Source: Paracoccus xiamenensis (lineage in GTDB: Bacteria > Pseudomonadota > Alphaproteobacteria > Rhodobacterales > Rhodobacteraceae). Taken from it: a DNA stretch of 52,855 bases. Where the stretch lies: NCBI RefSeq assembly GCF_011308835.1, contig NZ_JAAOHY010000012.1, forward strand, positions 1 to 52,855, given 5' to 3'. Every line of letters begins with the position of its first letter. Positions within the stretch are counted from its first letter, which is position 1. Shown here in pieces: positions 16,168 to 24,394 of this stretch. The notes beneath the pieces are model-generated. The model did no database searches, was not told where the DNA came from, and was given only the letters and a program-made list of their open reading frames with translations. A program made the translations under genes and the position numbers.

Positions 16168-18351
16168 TTACAATCCGCGCCGGCCGAGCGAGACGGCACG
16201 GGCGATATCGGCGGCGATCTGGGTGCGGGACTGCCGGAAGCTCTCGGCGTCGCGCGCATGGATGTTGACTGTGACGCCCTTGCCGTGATCCTGCGCCTCG
16301 CGGCGCGAGAGCACACGCTCGCCGCGCTGGAGGATCGCGGGCACCTCGTCATGGCGCAGCCCGACCATGCCGCCAGCATGCATGCGTGGCGCGCCCGCAA
16401 AGGCGAGTGCCGGAACCATGCGGCCAGCACCTGTGGCACCGACCATTCCGCCCGTATGCATGATGCTGGCGAAAATCCCGCCCGCGCCGCCCAGCGCACT
16501 CGAAAGCGCATTGGCAATCGGCCCGAGCAGGAAACGCCGCGCGGCCAGCTTCGAGAGATCGGCCAGCAGCGAGGTCACCAGATCGCGGAAATCGAGTTCG
16601 CCGGTCTTCACGAATTCCCCAACGGCGTTCTCGGCGCTCTGGAATGCGCCCACCAGCGCCTGTCCGATATCGGCGCCGATATCCTTTGCCTTCTTCGCGT
16701 AGTCCGACAGCGCCTCTGTCACGGCCTTCCAGCCGGTCGCCGTGGCCTCGGTCGCGGGCTTGGCCTCTTCCGCCGCTTCCTTGCCAGCGGCCCCGGCATC
16801 CTTTGCCGCTGCGCCCGCGCCGCTGGCAGCCGTTTCGACCCCGCCCAGCGCATCCTCGTAATGCCCGGCGGCTTCCGTCGCCACGTCCAGCGCCGCGCCA
16901 CCGGCATCATCCTCGCCGCCCGACATCGCGGCACGCAGCGCATCCATCGCCCGACCGACGCCATCGAAGGCCGAGGCTCGGCTGGAACTGGCACGGTCGC
17001 GATAGCGCCCCGCCATATGCGCCGAATTGCTGGCCGCATGTTCCAGCATCGAGGCACGGCCTAGCGCCTCGAACACGTCGATGCGGGTATCGGAGCCGAT
17101 TTCTTCGGCCACCTTGTTGAAGGTGGGCGCGATCATCCCCAGAAAATCCGCCCATTTCCCGGCGAGGAAGGCCATCAGCCGGGTCCAGATCGCTTCGATC
17201 TCGGATTGCATGGCCCGGAAATCATCGGCGAAGGACATGACCGTGACCTTGATCCCCTCCCAGACGGCCTTGGCCACATCGCCCATCAGCGCCATGGCAT
17301 TGCCAAAGCCGCCCGCGCCGTTGACCAGCTTCGTGAACTGATAGACCAGTTCCCCGGCGCCGACGATCAATGCGCCGATGCCGGTGCGGATCAGCGCCCC
17401 GCGCAGCACCACCAGTGCTGTGGCGAGGCCCCGGACGGAGAGTGCCGCTGCCGCCAGCCCTGCGACCCAGCGGCCGGCCATGAAACCCGCGAAGCTGGCC
17501 GCATAGGTGGACAGACGTCCGATCTGGTCGAAGATCCCGGAGATCGCCATGCCGAGCGGGCCGGTGCGGCTGGCCAGCGCCGCCATTGCGTCGGCGACGG
17601 CTTCCAACGCAGGTGCGGCGGCCACCGCCAGCTGGTTCGACAACCCGCGCCAGACCAGGCCCAGCCGCGAGATGGCGTCATTCGTGCGCTCGATCCGGTC
17701 GGCATCCTGCTCGGAAACCACGACCCCGAAAGCCCGGACATCCTCAGTCGCCTGCCGCAAACTGGCGGTGTCAATGCGCGACATGGCGATGGAGCCTTCT
17801 TCGCCAAACAACTGCCCCGCCACGGCTGCACGTTGCGCGACCGGCACGAACTCGGCAATGGCGGCATTGATCGCGCCGACGCGCTGATCCAGCGGAAGGG
17901 CCAGCAGGTCAGCGCCCGTCAGACCCAGCCGCGCCAGCGCGTCCGCCGCCGGACCTCCGCCCGCTGCCGCCTGGCTCAGCCGCCGGGTCAGATCCTTGGT
18001 TGCCTGTTCGATCCCGGACATCGACACACCTGCCAGTTCTCCTGCCCGCTCCAGCGTCTGGATCGAGGCGACTGTGGTGCGGAGGGATTGCGCGAGCTTG
18101 GCCTGCGCATCCACCGTCTGGAGTCCGGCCCGGACCATGGCGATCCCGGCCGCAGTGGCGGCGGCGACCGCAGCGGCTGCTGCCACACCGACTTTGCGGG
18201 TGAACCCGGCCATACGGGCATTCGCCGCCTCCATATCGCGTGAGAGCCGCCCGAAGCCGCGCGATCCGGCCTCGCCGACACCTTCCAGCTCGGCGCGCAC
18301 CTGTCGTCCGCCCACTGCCGCAAGGCGGACGCTGACGCGTTTTTCTGCCAT
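16168..18351 (-). CDS. Phage tail tape measure protein
   Basis: 727 residues. Highly helical, Ala-rich. The N-terminal part (VRLAAVGGRQVRAELEGV) and long coiled regions include a hydrophobic central segment. The C-terminal HAGGMVG repeats and EVPAILQRGERVLSRREA resemble the end of lambda-type tape measures. It sets tail length and is ejected at infection. It starts directly after the gpT-like stop (TGAGATG), as lambda H follows G/T. 727 residues implies a fairly short tail. Confidence 0.93.
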   Translation of the reverse strand: MAEKRVSVRLAAVGGRQVRAELEGVGEAGSRGFGRLSRDMEAANARMAGFTRKVGVAAAAAVAAATAAGIAMVRAGLQTVDAQAKLAQSLRTTVASIQTLERAGELAGVSMSGIEQATKDLTRRLSQAAAGGGPAADALARLGLTGADLLALPLDQRVGAINAAIAEFVPVAQRAAVAGQLFGEEGSIAMSRIDTASLRQATEDVRAFGVVVSEQDADRIERTNDAISRLGLVWRGLSNQLAVAAAPALEAVADAMAALASRTGPLGMAISGIFDQIGRLSTYAASFAGFMAGRWVAGLAAAALSVRGLATALVVLRGALIRTGIGALIVGAGELVYQFTKLVNGAGGFGNAMALMGDVAKAVWEGIKVTVMSFADDFRAMQSEIEAIWTRLMAFLAGKWADFLGMIAPTFNKVAEEIGSDTRIDVFEALGRASMLEHAASNSAHMAGRYRDRASSSRASAFDGVGRAMDALRAAMSGGEDDAGGAALDVATEAAGHYEDALGGVETAASGAGAAAKDAGAAGKEAAEEAKPATEATATGWKAVTEALSDYAKKAKDIGADIGQALVGAFQSAENAVGEFVKTGELDFRDLVTSLLADLSKLAARRFLLGPIANALSSALGGAGGIFASIMHTGGMVGATGAGRMVPALAFAGAPRMHAGGMVGLRHDEVPAILQRGERVLSRREAQDHGKGVTVNIHARDAESFRQSRTQIAADIARAVSLGRRGL

Positions 18352-18352
18352 C

Positions 18353-18664
18353 TCATCGTTCCATCTGTTCGTTCATCTTGCGCACCATCACCGCCTCGAT
18401 GATGGGCAGCAGTTCGGCGGCTGCCGGGGCTGGAATGCCCAGCGCCGCTGCCAGCCCCAGCGCCGCGTTCAGATCCCAGCCGACCACTGCGCCCGGCAGC
18501 ACCCGCAGCTGACCGCCAAGCCGCCCGACCAGATCCCAGATCTGCCAGCCCTCGAAGGTCAGCGGCTGGTTCAGCCGCGACGGGCAGTCTTCGCAGCTTT
18601 GCGTGCAGGCCGCGCAGTAGCTGTCGCCCCCGCCGAAAGACCATTCGGCGAGGGCGCGGAGACG
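18353..18664 (-). CDS. gpT-like -1 frameshift extension of the tail assembly chaperone
   Basis: 103 codons in the -1 frame from the slippery site to the TGA at 18355-18353. They encode a Cys-rich start (CAACTQSCEDCPSR), WQIWDLVGRLGGQLR, then VVGWDLNAALGLAAALGI and AELLPIIEAVMVRKMNEQ. There is no usable start codon near its beginning. It ends where the tape measure gene begins. Fused to residues 1-115 of the upstream protein it makes a 218-residue gpGT-like product, as in phage lambda. The Cys pattern suggests zinc binding. Confidence 0.8.
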   Translation of the reverse strand, partial: RLRALAEWSFGGGDSYCAACTQSCEDCPSRLNQPLTFEGWQIWDLVGRLGGQLRVLPGAVVGWDLNAALGLAAALGIPAPAAAELLPIIEAVMVRKMNEQMER

Positions 18665-19008
18665 TTTTTTTCCTGTTCCAGCAGCAGACCCTTCGAGACA
18701 TAGACCAGCTGGAAAGCCTCGAAGATCGGCCAGATATCCAGAAGCGCGTCGATGGCATCCGGGCTGGGGGCAATGGCATTCCCCTCGGCGTCGCCGACAC
18801 CCTCCCAGTCCAGCACCGCGCGCCGGGCCAGCGCCTTGGCGAAGATCAGGGCGCGGGTCTCGTCGATGGTCCCGTCCGGCACTGCTTCGACATCCGGATC
18901 GCTACGGGTGGCGACCATCAGCGCGGTGGTCAGCGGGCGCAGCTGCACGCGGACGCCGGGCGCCAGCGCGTGCCAGCGCGGTTCGTTGGTCAGGTCGAGT
19001 GTCAGCAT
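18571..19008 (-). CDS. Tail assembly chaperone, gpG-like (zero frame)
   Basis: 145 residues from the ATG at 19008, in TGATG overlapping the tail tube stop. The N-terminal LTLDLTNEPRWHALAPGV segment and a helical middle fit the tail assembly chaperones that coat the tape measure. After the slippery A AAA AAC (18670-18664) the zero frame continues 30 codons into a low-complexity Ala/Arg tail (ATATARPARKAAK), typical of a short G product. The -1 frame makes the gpGT fusion. Confidence 0.85.
   Translation of the reverse strand: MLTLDLTNEPRWHALAPGVRVQLRPLTTALMVATRSDPDVEAVPDGTIDETRALIFAKALARRAVLDWEGVGDAEGNAIAPSPDAIDALLDIWPIFEAFQLVYVSKGLLLEQEKNVSAPSPNGLSAGATATARPARKAAKTARRG
18664..18670 (-). promoter_or_regulatory. 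Programmed -1 ribosomal frameshift site A AAA AAC
   Basis: A canonical X XXY YYZ heptamer read in the correct zero frame (GAA AAA AAC). It lies between tail tube and tape measure genes, exactly where lambdoid phages frameshift to make gpGT. The -1 frame then stays open for 103 codons up to the tape measure start. Confidence 0.85.
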
Positions 19009-19946
19009 CAGTATTCCTCGCGGTCGTTGATCAGGGTGGCGGTGCACATGCGGCCCAGCGCACTGTCGCGCGCGGCCTGCCAGTCGAAGGTTGCCTGCAC
19101 GCCCTGCGGACCGGAAATCTCGATCCGGGGGCGGGGCAGATAGACAGCATGCACGGTGAAGCTGAAGCTCTCTCCCGAGGGCAGGGCATAGGAGAAATCC
19201 AACTCGCAGGGTTCGCCATTGATGGCTTGGCTCACCAGCGTGCTGTCCGAGAACCGGACCTCAATCGAGCCGGTCAGGGCCGCAATGGACGGATCGGCAC
19301 CATCGATGCGGCCATCGGCGCGGATGGTCTCGATCCGGTCGAGATTGTTGGCATAGCTGATCTGGGCCGAGACAACATTGCCCAATGCCGCGCCGTTGCG
19401 GGTGATCGCGCCGTTGAAATGGCCGAAGCGCTTCAGGTCGATGGGGGTAGGGGTTCCGGCATTGCTGACGGTCCCGACCGTCTCGCCCTGCGCGACCAGG
19501 CGCGTGGTCGCGGTCAGAAGACCGGAGCGCTGCATCTGCCAGCTAAGCTGGTCCAGCACGCAGCCCGAATAGATCGCATAGCGCGGCACCTCGGGCATGC
19601 CGGTCTCGATGGTAAGGCTGGGAAGCGTCCAGGCGCCCGAGCGGAACTCATGCGTCCAGGGCCCGGTGCCGGTGGTGACCGGGTCTCCAAACGCCGCCTT
19701 CAGCCAGAAGCCGAACGCTTCGGCATCGATCGGCAGGACGACATCGCCGTCGGCCGTCACCGCATCCTTGATCGGCGGCAGCGGATCGCGGTCATAGCCC
19801 AGCAGTTCGGAATTCAGCAGCGGTTGCTCCGCGCCGAGCGTGGTGCTGGCAAACGGCATTTTGGTAAAGCCGCCAATCGGCGGCGTGCCATAGACGGTCT
19901 CGAACGCAAGCGCCATCTGCGCCCGCGCCCCCTGGGCTCGTGCCAT
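19008..19946 (-). CDS. Major tail tube protein
   Basis: 312 residues. Begins ALAFETVYGTPP with GGFTKMPFAS. A beta-rich body contains TGTGPWTHEFRSG and SLTIETGM, characteristic of siphophage tail tube proteins. The final 90 residues (YALPSGESFSFTVHAVYLP, RIEISGPQGVQATFDWQAA) continue the beta fold. It lies after the tail terminator and before the chaperone, as expected. Confidence 0.9.
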   Translation of the reverse strand: MARAQGARAQMALAFETVYGTPPIGGFTKMPFASTTLGAEQPLLNSELLGYDRDPLPPIKDAVTADGDVVLPIDAEAFGFWLKAAFGDPVTTGTGPWTHEFRSGAWTLPSLTIETGMPEVPRYAIYSGCVLDQLSWQMQRSGLLTATTRLVAQGETVGTVSNAGTPTPIDLKRFGHFNGAITRNGAALGNVVSAQISYANNLDRIETIRADGRIDGADPSIAALTGSIEVRFSDSTLVSQAINGEPCELDFSYALPSGESFSFTVHAVYLPRPRIEISGPQGVQATFDWQAARDSALGRMCTATLINDREEY

Positions 19947-20047
19947 GAAATGTCCTTTCGGTCGGTGTCAGGTTAAGGTGATTTGCGGCGCGCGGTTGCG
20001 GGTCCGGGCGCTGCGCCGCAGAATGGGCCGGTGGTGGGATACGGTTT

Positions 20048-20509
20048 GTGAGAGGTGCGATGGTGGTGTTGGGATTGCTTCGAGGCGCAGGTTGGTTGTT
20101 TGGAAAGCGGGCGCCCCTCGCGGTCATAGTGGCCATGGTTCTGACGGGATGTGTGCCGTCCGAGGTTGCGGCACCCGCGACGCCATCACGGTTCGATTTT
20201 GCCGGGCAGGTGACCCGGGTTGTCGATGGCGACACCTTCTGGATCAACGGGCAACGCACCCGCATCCGGGTCTGGGGGCTCGACGCACCGGAGATCGGCC
20301 GGGCGGGCGGGTCGACCGCGACGGCGCAACTGGCGGGCCTCGTCTCCGGGCGGTCTGTTCAGTGCCGGATGCGCGATGTCGACCGCTACGGGCGCATCGT
20401 CGGGCAATGCTGGTTGCCGGACGGTCGCGACATCGCGGCGACGATGATCGCCAGTGGCACCGCGCGGGAATATTGCCGTTTCTCGGGCAACTATTACGGC
20501 ACCTGCTGA
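20048..20509 (+). CDS. SNase-like thermonuclease lipoprotein (moron)
   Basis: 153 residues from GTG at 20048, or 149 from ATG at 20060. An N-terminal hydrophobic segment ends in a lipobox (VLTGC). The staphylococcal nuclease-like domain has RVVDGDTFWI, RIRVWGLDAPE (catalytic Arg/Asp region) and VDRYGRIVGQCW, so it is predicted as a membrane-anchored or periplasmic nuclease. It is on the plus strand between the tail tube and tail terminator genes, which are both minus, so it is an independently expressed insertion. Possible roles are nutrient nucleotide scavenging or superinfection exclusion at DNA entry. Confidence 0.85.
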   Translation: MRGAMVVLGLLRGAGWLFGKRAPLAVIVAMVLTGCVPSEVAAPATPSRFDFAGQVTRVVDGDTFWINGQRTRIRVWGLDAPEIGRAGGSTATAQLAGLVSGRSVQCRMRDVDRYGRIVGQCWLPDGRDIAATMIASGTAREYCRFSGNYYGTC

Positions 20510-20516
20510 GCGCCGT

Positions 20517-20936
20517 TCACGCCAACGGGTCTGCGGTCGTGTAGTGTAGCATCACAGGAATCACCGCTGCCTTCAGGCTCGCCGCGCCCTCGACAGGAAG
20601 ATCGACCGGTCGGGGCGCTTCAGCCTCGACCCAGTCGCAGAGCCCGCCCAGCGTCCGGTCGGCGGCGATTGCCGCGCCGATGCTGGCGCAGAGGGCGTCG
20701 AAAGCGGCATCACGGCCGGTGCCCTGAACCATCGCCTCGATCTCGGTGCGGTGCTGATAGTGATAGCTCAGAGGGGACAGTGTCACCTCGGGCTCGCCCG
20801 GATCACCATCGCGCAGGATCAGAAGGCCATCAGCCGGGAGGCGTTCGGGTAGGACATCGCCGCGCAGGGCGGTGGCGGGAAGCGCCGAGAGCCGCGCGTG
20901 CAGCGCGGCGAGGATGGTTTCGCGTGGGGTGGGCAT
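20517..20936 (-). CDS. Tail terminator / minor tail completion protein
   Basis: 139 residues. Begins TPRETILAALHARLSALP, with LPADGLLILRDGDPGEPE and YHYQHRTEIEAMVQG, the pattern of small tail-terminator-like proteins that cap the tail tube (often misannotated as acyl-CoA transferase). It lies upstream of the tail tube gene, interrupted only by the plus-strand SNase gene. Confidence 0.78.
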   Translation of the reverse strand: MPTPRETILAALHARLSALPATALRGDVLPERLPADGLLILRDGDPGEPEVTLSPLSYHYQHRTEIEAMVQGTGRDAAFDALCASIGAAIAADRTLGGLCDWVEAEAPRPVDLPVEGAASLKAAVIPVMLHYTTADPLA

Positions 20937-20973
20937 GTATTATCTCTTGGCATGCATTCTGCGGAGGTGATTC

Positions 20974-21939
20974 ATGGATGTTTCAGTAGTCATAGTTGAG
21001 CAACTCGACTTGGGAGGCGAGCTTCGTTCCTTCCAGATGAAGGCAGGCTCTGGTGACCACGTTACCGTGGCATTCGCAGATGAGTATGACGAGCCTCGAT
21101 CTGGACCATTTCATTTTTTGGATAGGAAGCAGGAAAGAGCATTTTCGGAAGGCTTCGCTGAATGCTCAGCGCGAAAACTAACCGCCAGCCGCTACAGGGT
21201 CACAGAGCGAGGGTACGAGTTTAATACTTCGTGGCGCGGAGTTCTGACCGAACGAGGTCGACTAAGTTATTACGCAGTTTCACTTCCAGAGCATGCTATC
21301 CCTGTAAGTGTCCGCTTCTTCGATCTTAGATCCGGACGAGAATACCAAAAATCAGTGAACAGAGATGATCAGCGGAAACGTTTTGTGCTCTACCTCGAGT
21401 GCAGGTCATCGCATGGATCGTTCGATTTCGGTCTTGAAGTTCGTTTTGTAGTATCCGCAGAAGATTTTTATGCAGCTCAATACGTGGACGAAAGTACAAC
21501 GGGCTACGGCGCACACCCTGATGCCTATGAATACCTGCTGAGAGACGGCCAACAACACGTTGTCCAACAATTCTTCATGGAGTCAATGAACATGGGCGAT
21601 CATTACCAAACGGGCCAGGCGGGCGCTGTTGGACCGAATTCGCGCGCTGAGAACAACACCTTCCAGCAAATATGGAACCAAAGGTCATCCGATGTAGACC
21701 TGCCGCAATTAGCTGAAGAATTGCGGCAGCTCAGGATGGCCCTTAAGGCGGAAGGCACAACAATCGAGCACGATAAAGCAATAGCTTCGGTCGCAGCAGC
21801 AGAAGAAGCCGCTCAGAAGAATGACGGGGCTGGCGCGTTGCGACACCTGCAGGCTGCTGGCAAATGGACCCTTGATGTTGCAACGAAGATTGGCACGTCG
21901 GTCGCGGCCAAAGCGATTACAAGCGCGATGGGCATCTAG
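20974..21939 (+). CDS. Unknown 321-residue protein (moron, defence candidate)
   Basis: 321 residues from an ATG with a perfect GGAGGTGA 3 nt upstream. AT-richer than the flanking phage genes and on the opposite strand, so probably an independently expressed moron. Residues about 1-190 look beta-rich. The C-terminal 120 residues form a separate module: MGDHYQTGQAGAVGPNSRAE, then helices (LPQLAEELRQLRMAL, AIASVAAAEEAAQKNDG) and WTLDVATKIGTSVAAKAI. I recall similar tails on otherwise unrelated bacterial proteins, which suggests an interaction or assembly module. It converges with the DUF6441-like gene, the stops overlapping. Function unknown. Confidence 0.85.
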   Translation: MDVSVVIVEQLDLGGELRSFQMKAGSGDHVTVAFADEYDEPRSGPFHFLDRKQERAFSEGFAECSARKLTASRYRVTERGYEFNTSWRGVLTERGRLSYYAVSLPEHAIPVSVRFFDLRSGREYQKSVNRDDQRKRFVLYLECRSSHGSFDFGLEVRFVVSAEDFYAAQYVDESTTGYGAHPDAYEYLLRDGQQHVVQQFFMESMNMGDHYQTGQAGAVGPNSRAENNTFQQIWNQRSSDVDLPQLAEELRQLRMALKAEGTTIEHDKAIASVAAAEEAAQKNDGAGALRHLQAAGKWTLDVATKIGTSVAAKAITSAMGI

Positions 21940-22568
21940 TGAAGCCGCCCCTCCACCCACTTCCCGACGATCCTCCCCGGCACCCCATCCGCCGCCTTTT
22001 CCGCCTCCCTTGCCAGATCCATCCGCTTTGGCAGCCTGACCTGCGGCACCAGCAGGAAGATCGGCACGGTGGCACGTCCGCGCCCGGTCTTCGATCTGGA
22101 TGCCACCGCGCGACCTTTCGTGTTCAGCCGCCCCTCGGCAACCAACAGGCTCGGCCCGCGCCTGCGATAGACAAAGCGCAGCGGCAACCCGGTGCGACGC
22201 TCCCATTCGCCGGGGGTGATGCGCCCGCCGCGCAGGGATTTCCCGGCGGCTTCGGTCGGAATCGCCAGCCAGAACCCATCGCGCGAGCGGATCAGCGGCC
22301 CGGCATTATGGGCGCTGATGATCACCGGGGCCTTCGACCAGACCAGCGCCGTCGCGTTCAGGCTCTCTCCGGCCTTCGGATAGATGGCGTTGCGGATCGA
22401 ATTCGCCAGCCGCCGTCCCAGTCCTGCCCCGGTGATCTGCCCGCGCCATGCAGTTTTCAGGCCTGTGCCTGCCTCGCGCATGGCCCCGGTCACGGCCCTT
22501 TCGCCCGCCCTGATCTCGGCCTGCATCATGGCGACCAGATCGGGATCGATATCGAGTTTCAGCTTCAT
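21936..22568 (-). CDS. DUF6441-like / HK97 gp10-like head-tail connector
   Basis: 210 residues. The N-terminus has VTGAMREAGTGLKTAWRGQI and LGRRLANSIRNAIYP, the middle APVIISAHNAGPLIRSRDGFWLAIPT, typical of the minor tail/connector family common in Rhodobacterales phages. Positively charged C-terminal half. Overlaps the 3' end of the upstream joining-protein gene. Exact position in the particle is inferred from gene order. Confidence 0.75.
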   Translation of the reverse strand: MKLKLDIDPDLVAMMQAEIRAGERAVTGAMREAGTGLKTAWRGQITGAGLGRRLANSIRNAIYPKAGESLNATALVWSKAPVIISAHNAGPLIRSRDGFWLAIPTEAAGKSLRGGRITPGEWERRTGLPLRFVYRRRGPSLLVAEGRLNTKGRAVASRSKTGRGRATVPIFLLVPQVRLPKRMDLAREAEKAADGVPGRIVGKWVEGRLH

Positions 22569-22879
22569 GCAGGCACCAGTTCCACGGTCCAGATCAGCCG
22601 GTCCCGGTCCCGGACCGGCTCGCCCTGAATGGCGAAGCTCTCCGCGCCGATGACGATCAGATCGCCGGGCCGGGGATCGGGGAGATCGCTGACCCGGATA
22701 TCGGCAGTCAGGGTTTCTGAGAGGATCCGCGCCGATCCGAACTCGGCGATCCGATCCGGCGCGCGGCGGATGAGCCGGATCGGGCGTTCTTCGCTGGTCC
22801 CGGCTGCCATCCAGACGGCGGAGGTGCTCATGTCCGGATGGCCGAAGATGCGATCCATTGCGGCGCTGAAGGCGTTCAT
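22565..22879 (-). CDS. Head-tail joining protein
   Basis: 104 residues. Begins FSAAMDRIFGHPDMSTSAVW; the rest is beta-rich with LPDPRPGDLIVIGAESFAI, resembling lambda FII-type joining proteins. Located between the capsid gene and the DUF6441-like gene, 6 nt after the capsid stop. Confidence 0.75.
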   Translation of the reverse strand: MNAFSAAMDRIFGHPDMSTSAVWMAAGTSEERPIRLIRRAPDRIAEFGSARILSETLTADIRVSDLPDPRPGDLIVIGAESFAIQGEPVRDRDRLIWTVELVPA

Positions 22880-22885
22880 GATCGG

Positions 22886-23908
22886 TCAGTTCGATGTGTG
22901 CAGCCGGATCGCCAGCCGGGGCCGCTTGTTGACCGGCAGGATCGAGGCTTCGGTCATCAGATCGATCCAGCGGCCCTTAGGGTCGAGATGCTGGCGGGCA
23001 TAGAGCGGCAGACCGATGGTATTGGCGGTTTCCAGCAGGTTGGCCGGACCGCCATAGGTGGTAAACGTGTCCATGGTGCCGGTCGGGAAGGCGATGCCTT
23101 CGTTTGCCGGAACCAGCCGCTCGGCGGCTTTCGTGGAAAGCGTCACAGCACCCGCATATTCCTCGAACAAAATCCCCGCGAAGGGGAAGTTGCGCCGCAC
23201 ATCCTGCCGGAGCGGCTGGGCCCCGGTCGCGGCATAGAACTTGTAGGCCTCCTCCGTCTTCGGATGCGCGATCAGCTTGTCGAAGAACTCGCGGCTGACG
23301 AGCGCGTGGACACCCGACATGCTTTCGCCCAGCAGACTGTCCTCGACGGCGCGCAGCACCTCGCGGACCTTGCCCTGAACGTTCGTGCCAGCGGTGCCCA
23401 GCACGAAGTCGACGCTGATCTGCGCGATGCCGAATTCGGTGAAGTAATTGTAGAGGGTGGTGCCCGCTCCGTCCTTTACGATGCCGCGCAGGGCGTTCAT
23501 CTCCATATATTCGCGGGTCTGGGCATGCTTGCGGCGCATCAGCGTCAGCTTGCGGGTCATCACCGCGACCAGCGGATCGGCTTCGTCGCCTGCGCCGATG
23601 GCCGGTACGCCCTGTATATCGGCGGGCAGAATGACGTCGTCATGCGGTATCCAGGGCAGGGCAAAACTGCGCATGGCACGGCCTTCGCGCGAGCCGACCG
23701 TGGCCGGACCGCCCAGGGGCACCGAGGGCAAGAGGTTCAGCACGCCCTCGATCTGTTCGATGATGACGCTGCGCTGCGAGACGCCCTCGAAGCGGAAGAG
23801 GCCGAGTTCGCCGAGACGGGTGTAAAGGTTCGGCAGGATATTGATGGCCTGGGTCATCTCGGCCAGCGAATAGCCGCCGGAATCGAAGGGATTGCGGATA
23901 ATGGTCAT
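22886..23908 (-). CDS. Major capsid protein (lambda gpE type)
   Basis: 340 residues. Family signatures: the N-terminus PFDSGGYSLAEMTQAINILPN, RSFALPWIPHDDVILPADIQG, a middle DFVLGTAG, and the C-terminal FPTGTMDTFTTYGGPANLL. The fold is HK97-like and the family is Phage_cap_E. It follows the decoration protein, as in lambda D-E. The leader between the two genes contains a hexanucleotide repeat. Confidence 0.94.
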   Translation of the reverse strand: MTIIRNPFDSGGYSLAEMTQAINILPNLYTRLGELGLFRFEGVSQRSVIIEQIEGVLNLLPSVPLGGPATVGSREGRAMRSFALPWIPHDDVILPADIQGVPAIGAGDEADPLVAVMTRKLTLMRRKHAQTREYMEMNALRGIVKDGAGTTLYNYFTEFGIAQISVDFVLGTAGTNVQGKVREVLRAVEDSLLGESMSGVHALVSREFFDKLIAHPKTEEAYKFYAATGAQPLRQDVRRNFPFAGILFEEYAGAVTLSTKAAERLVPANEGIAFPTGTMDTFTTYGGPANLLETANTIGLPLYARQHLDPKGRWIDLMTEASILPVNKRPRLAIRLHTSN

Positions 23909-23946
23909 GGGGAAGCCTTGTCGGGAAGGAGGATAAGAAAGAAGGC

Positions 23947-23986
23947 GCCGCAGCCGCAGCCGCAGCCGCAGCCGCAGCCGCAGCCG
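23947..23986. repeat. Hexanucleotide tandem repeat (GCCGCA, about 6.7 copies)
   Basis: Six perfect GCCGCA units plus GCCG fill the 79-nt gap between decoration and capsid genes. A simple-sequence tract prone to slippage. Confidence 0.95.
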
Positions 23987-23987
23987 G

Positions 23988-24368
23988 TCAGGCGCTGTCG
24001 CGGATGACGATGCCCAGCGCGGTCAGCTCGGTCTGCTTCAGGGCGATCTTGGCCGCGTCGTCGACGCTGCCATCGTAGAAGAGCGCGTCACGCGACAGGA
24101 TCGCCGGTCCACGGGCAAGCAGAATGCCGGTGGCATCCGCAAGGCGCGTGTCGACCGGATAGAGCAGAATGCCGAGGGCGGTTTCTGCGCCATCGCTGCC
24201 GCCATGACTGGCGAAGGTGTATTGGCCGCTGACGGTAATGCGACCGAGAACCGCGCCAGCCGGGTATTCGGTGCCTGCGGCGAGAGTGACGGTCTCGCGG
24301 GTATAATTGGGGTTCAGCTCATATTTGAGCGCATCGCCCATGCTGGGCGGTTGGGTCAAGACGGGCAT
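23988..24368 (-). CDS. Head decoration protein (lambda gpD type)
   Basis: 126 residues. HDPD-type: ALKYELNPNYTRETVTLAAG, YPAGAVLGRIT, ALGILLYPVD, and C-terminal ALGIVIRDSA. Caps trimeric axes of the lambda-like capsid. Lies between protease/scaffold and capsid genes. Confidence 0.93.
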   Translation of the reverse strand: MPVLTQPPSMGDALKYELNPNYTRETVTLAAGTEYPAGAVLGRITVSGQYTFASHGGSDGAETALGILLYPVDTRLADATGILLARGPAILSRDALFYDGSVDDAAKIALKQTELTALGIVIRDSA

Positions 24369-24394
24369 CTTGGTCTCCGGAAGGTGTCAGGCTG

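Noticed and set aside
23947..23986. CRISPR-like repeat
   Set aside because: Uninterrupted hexanucleotide tandem without spacers.
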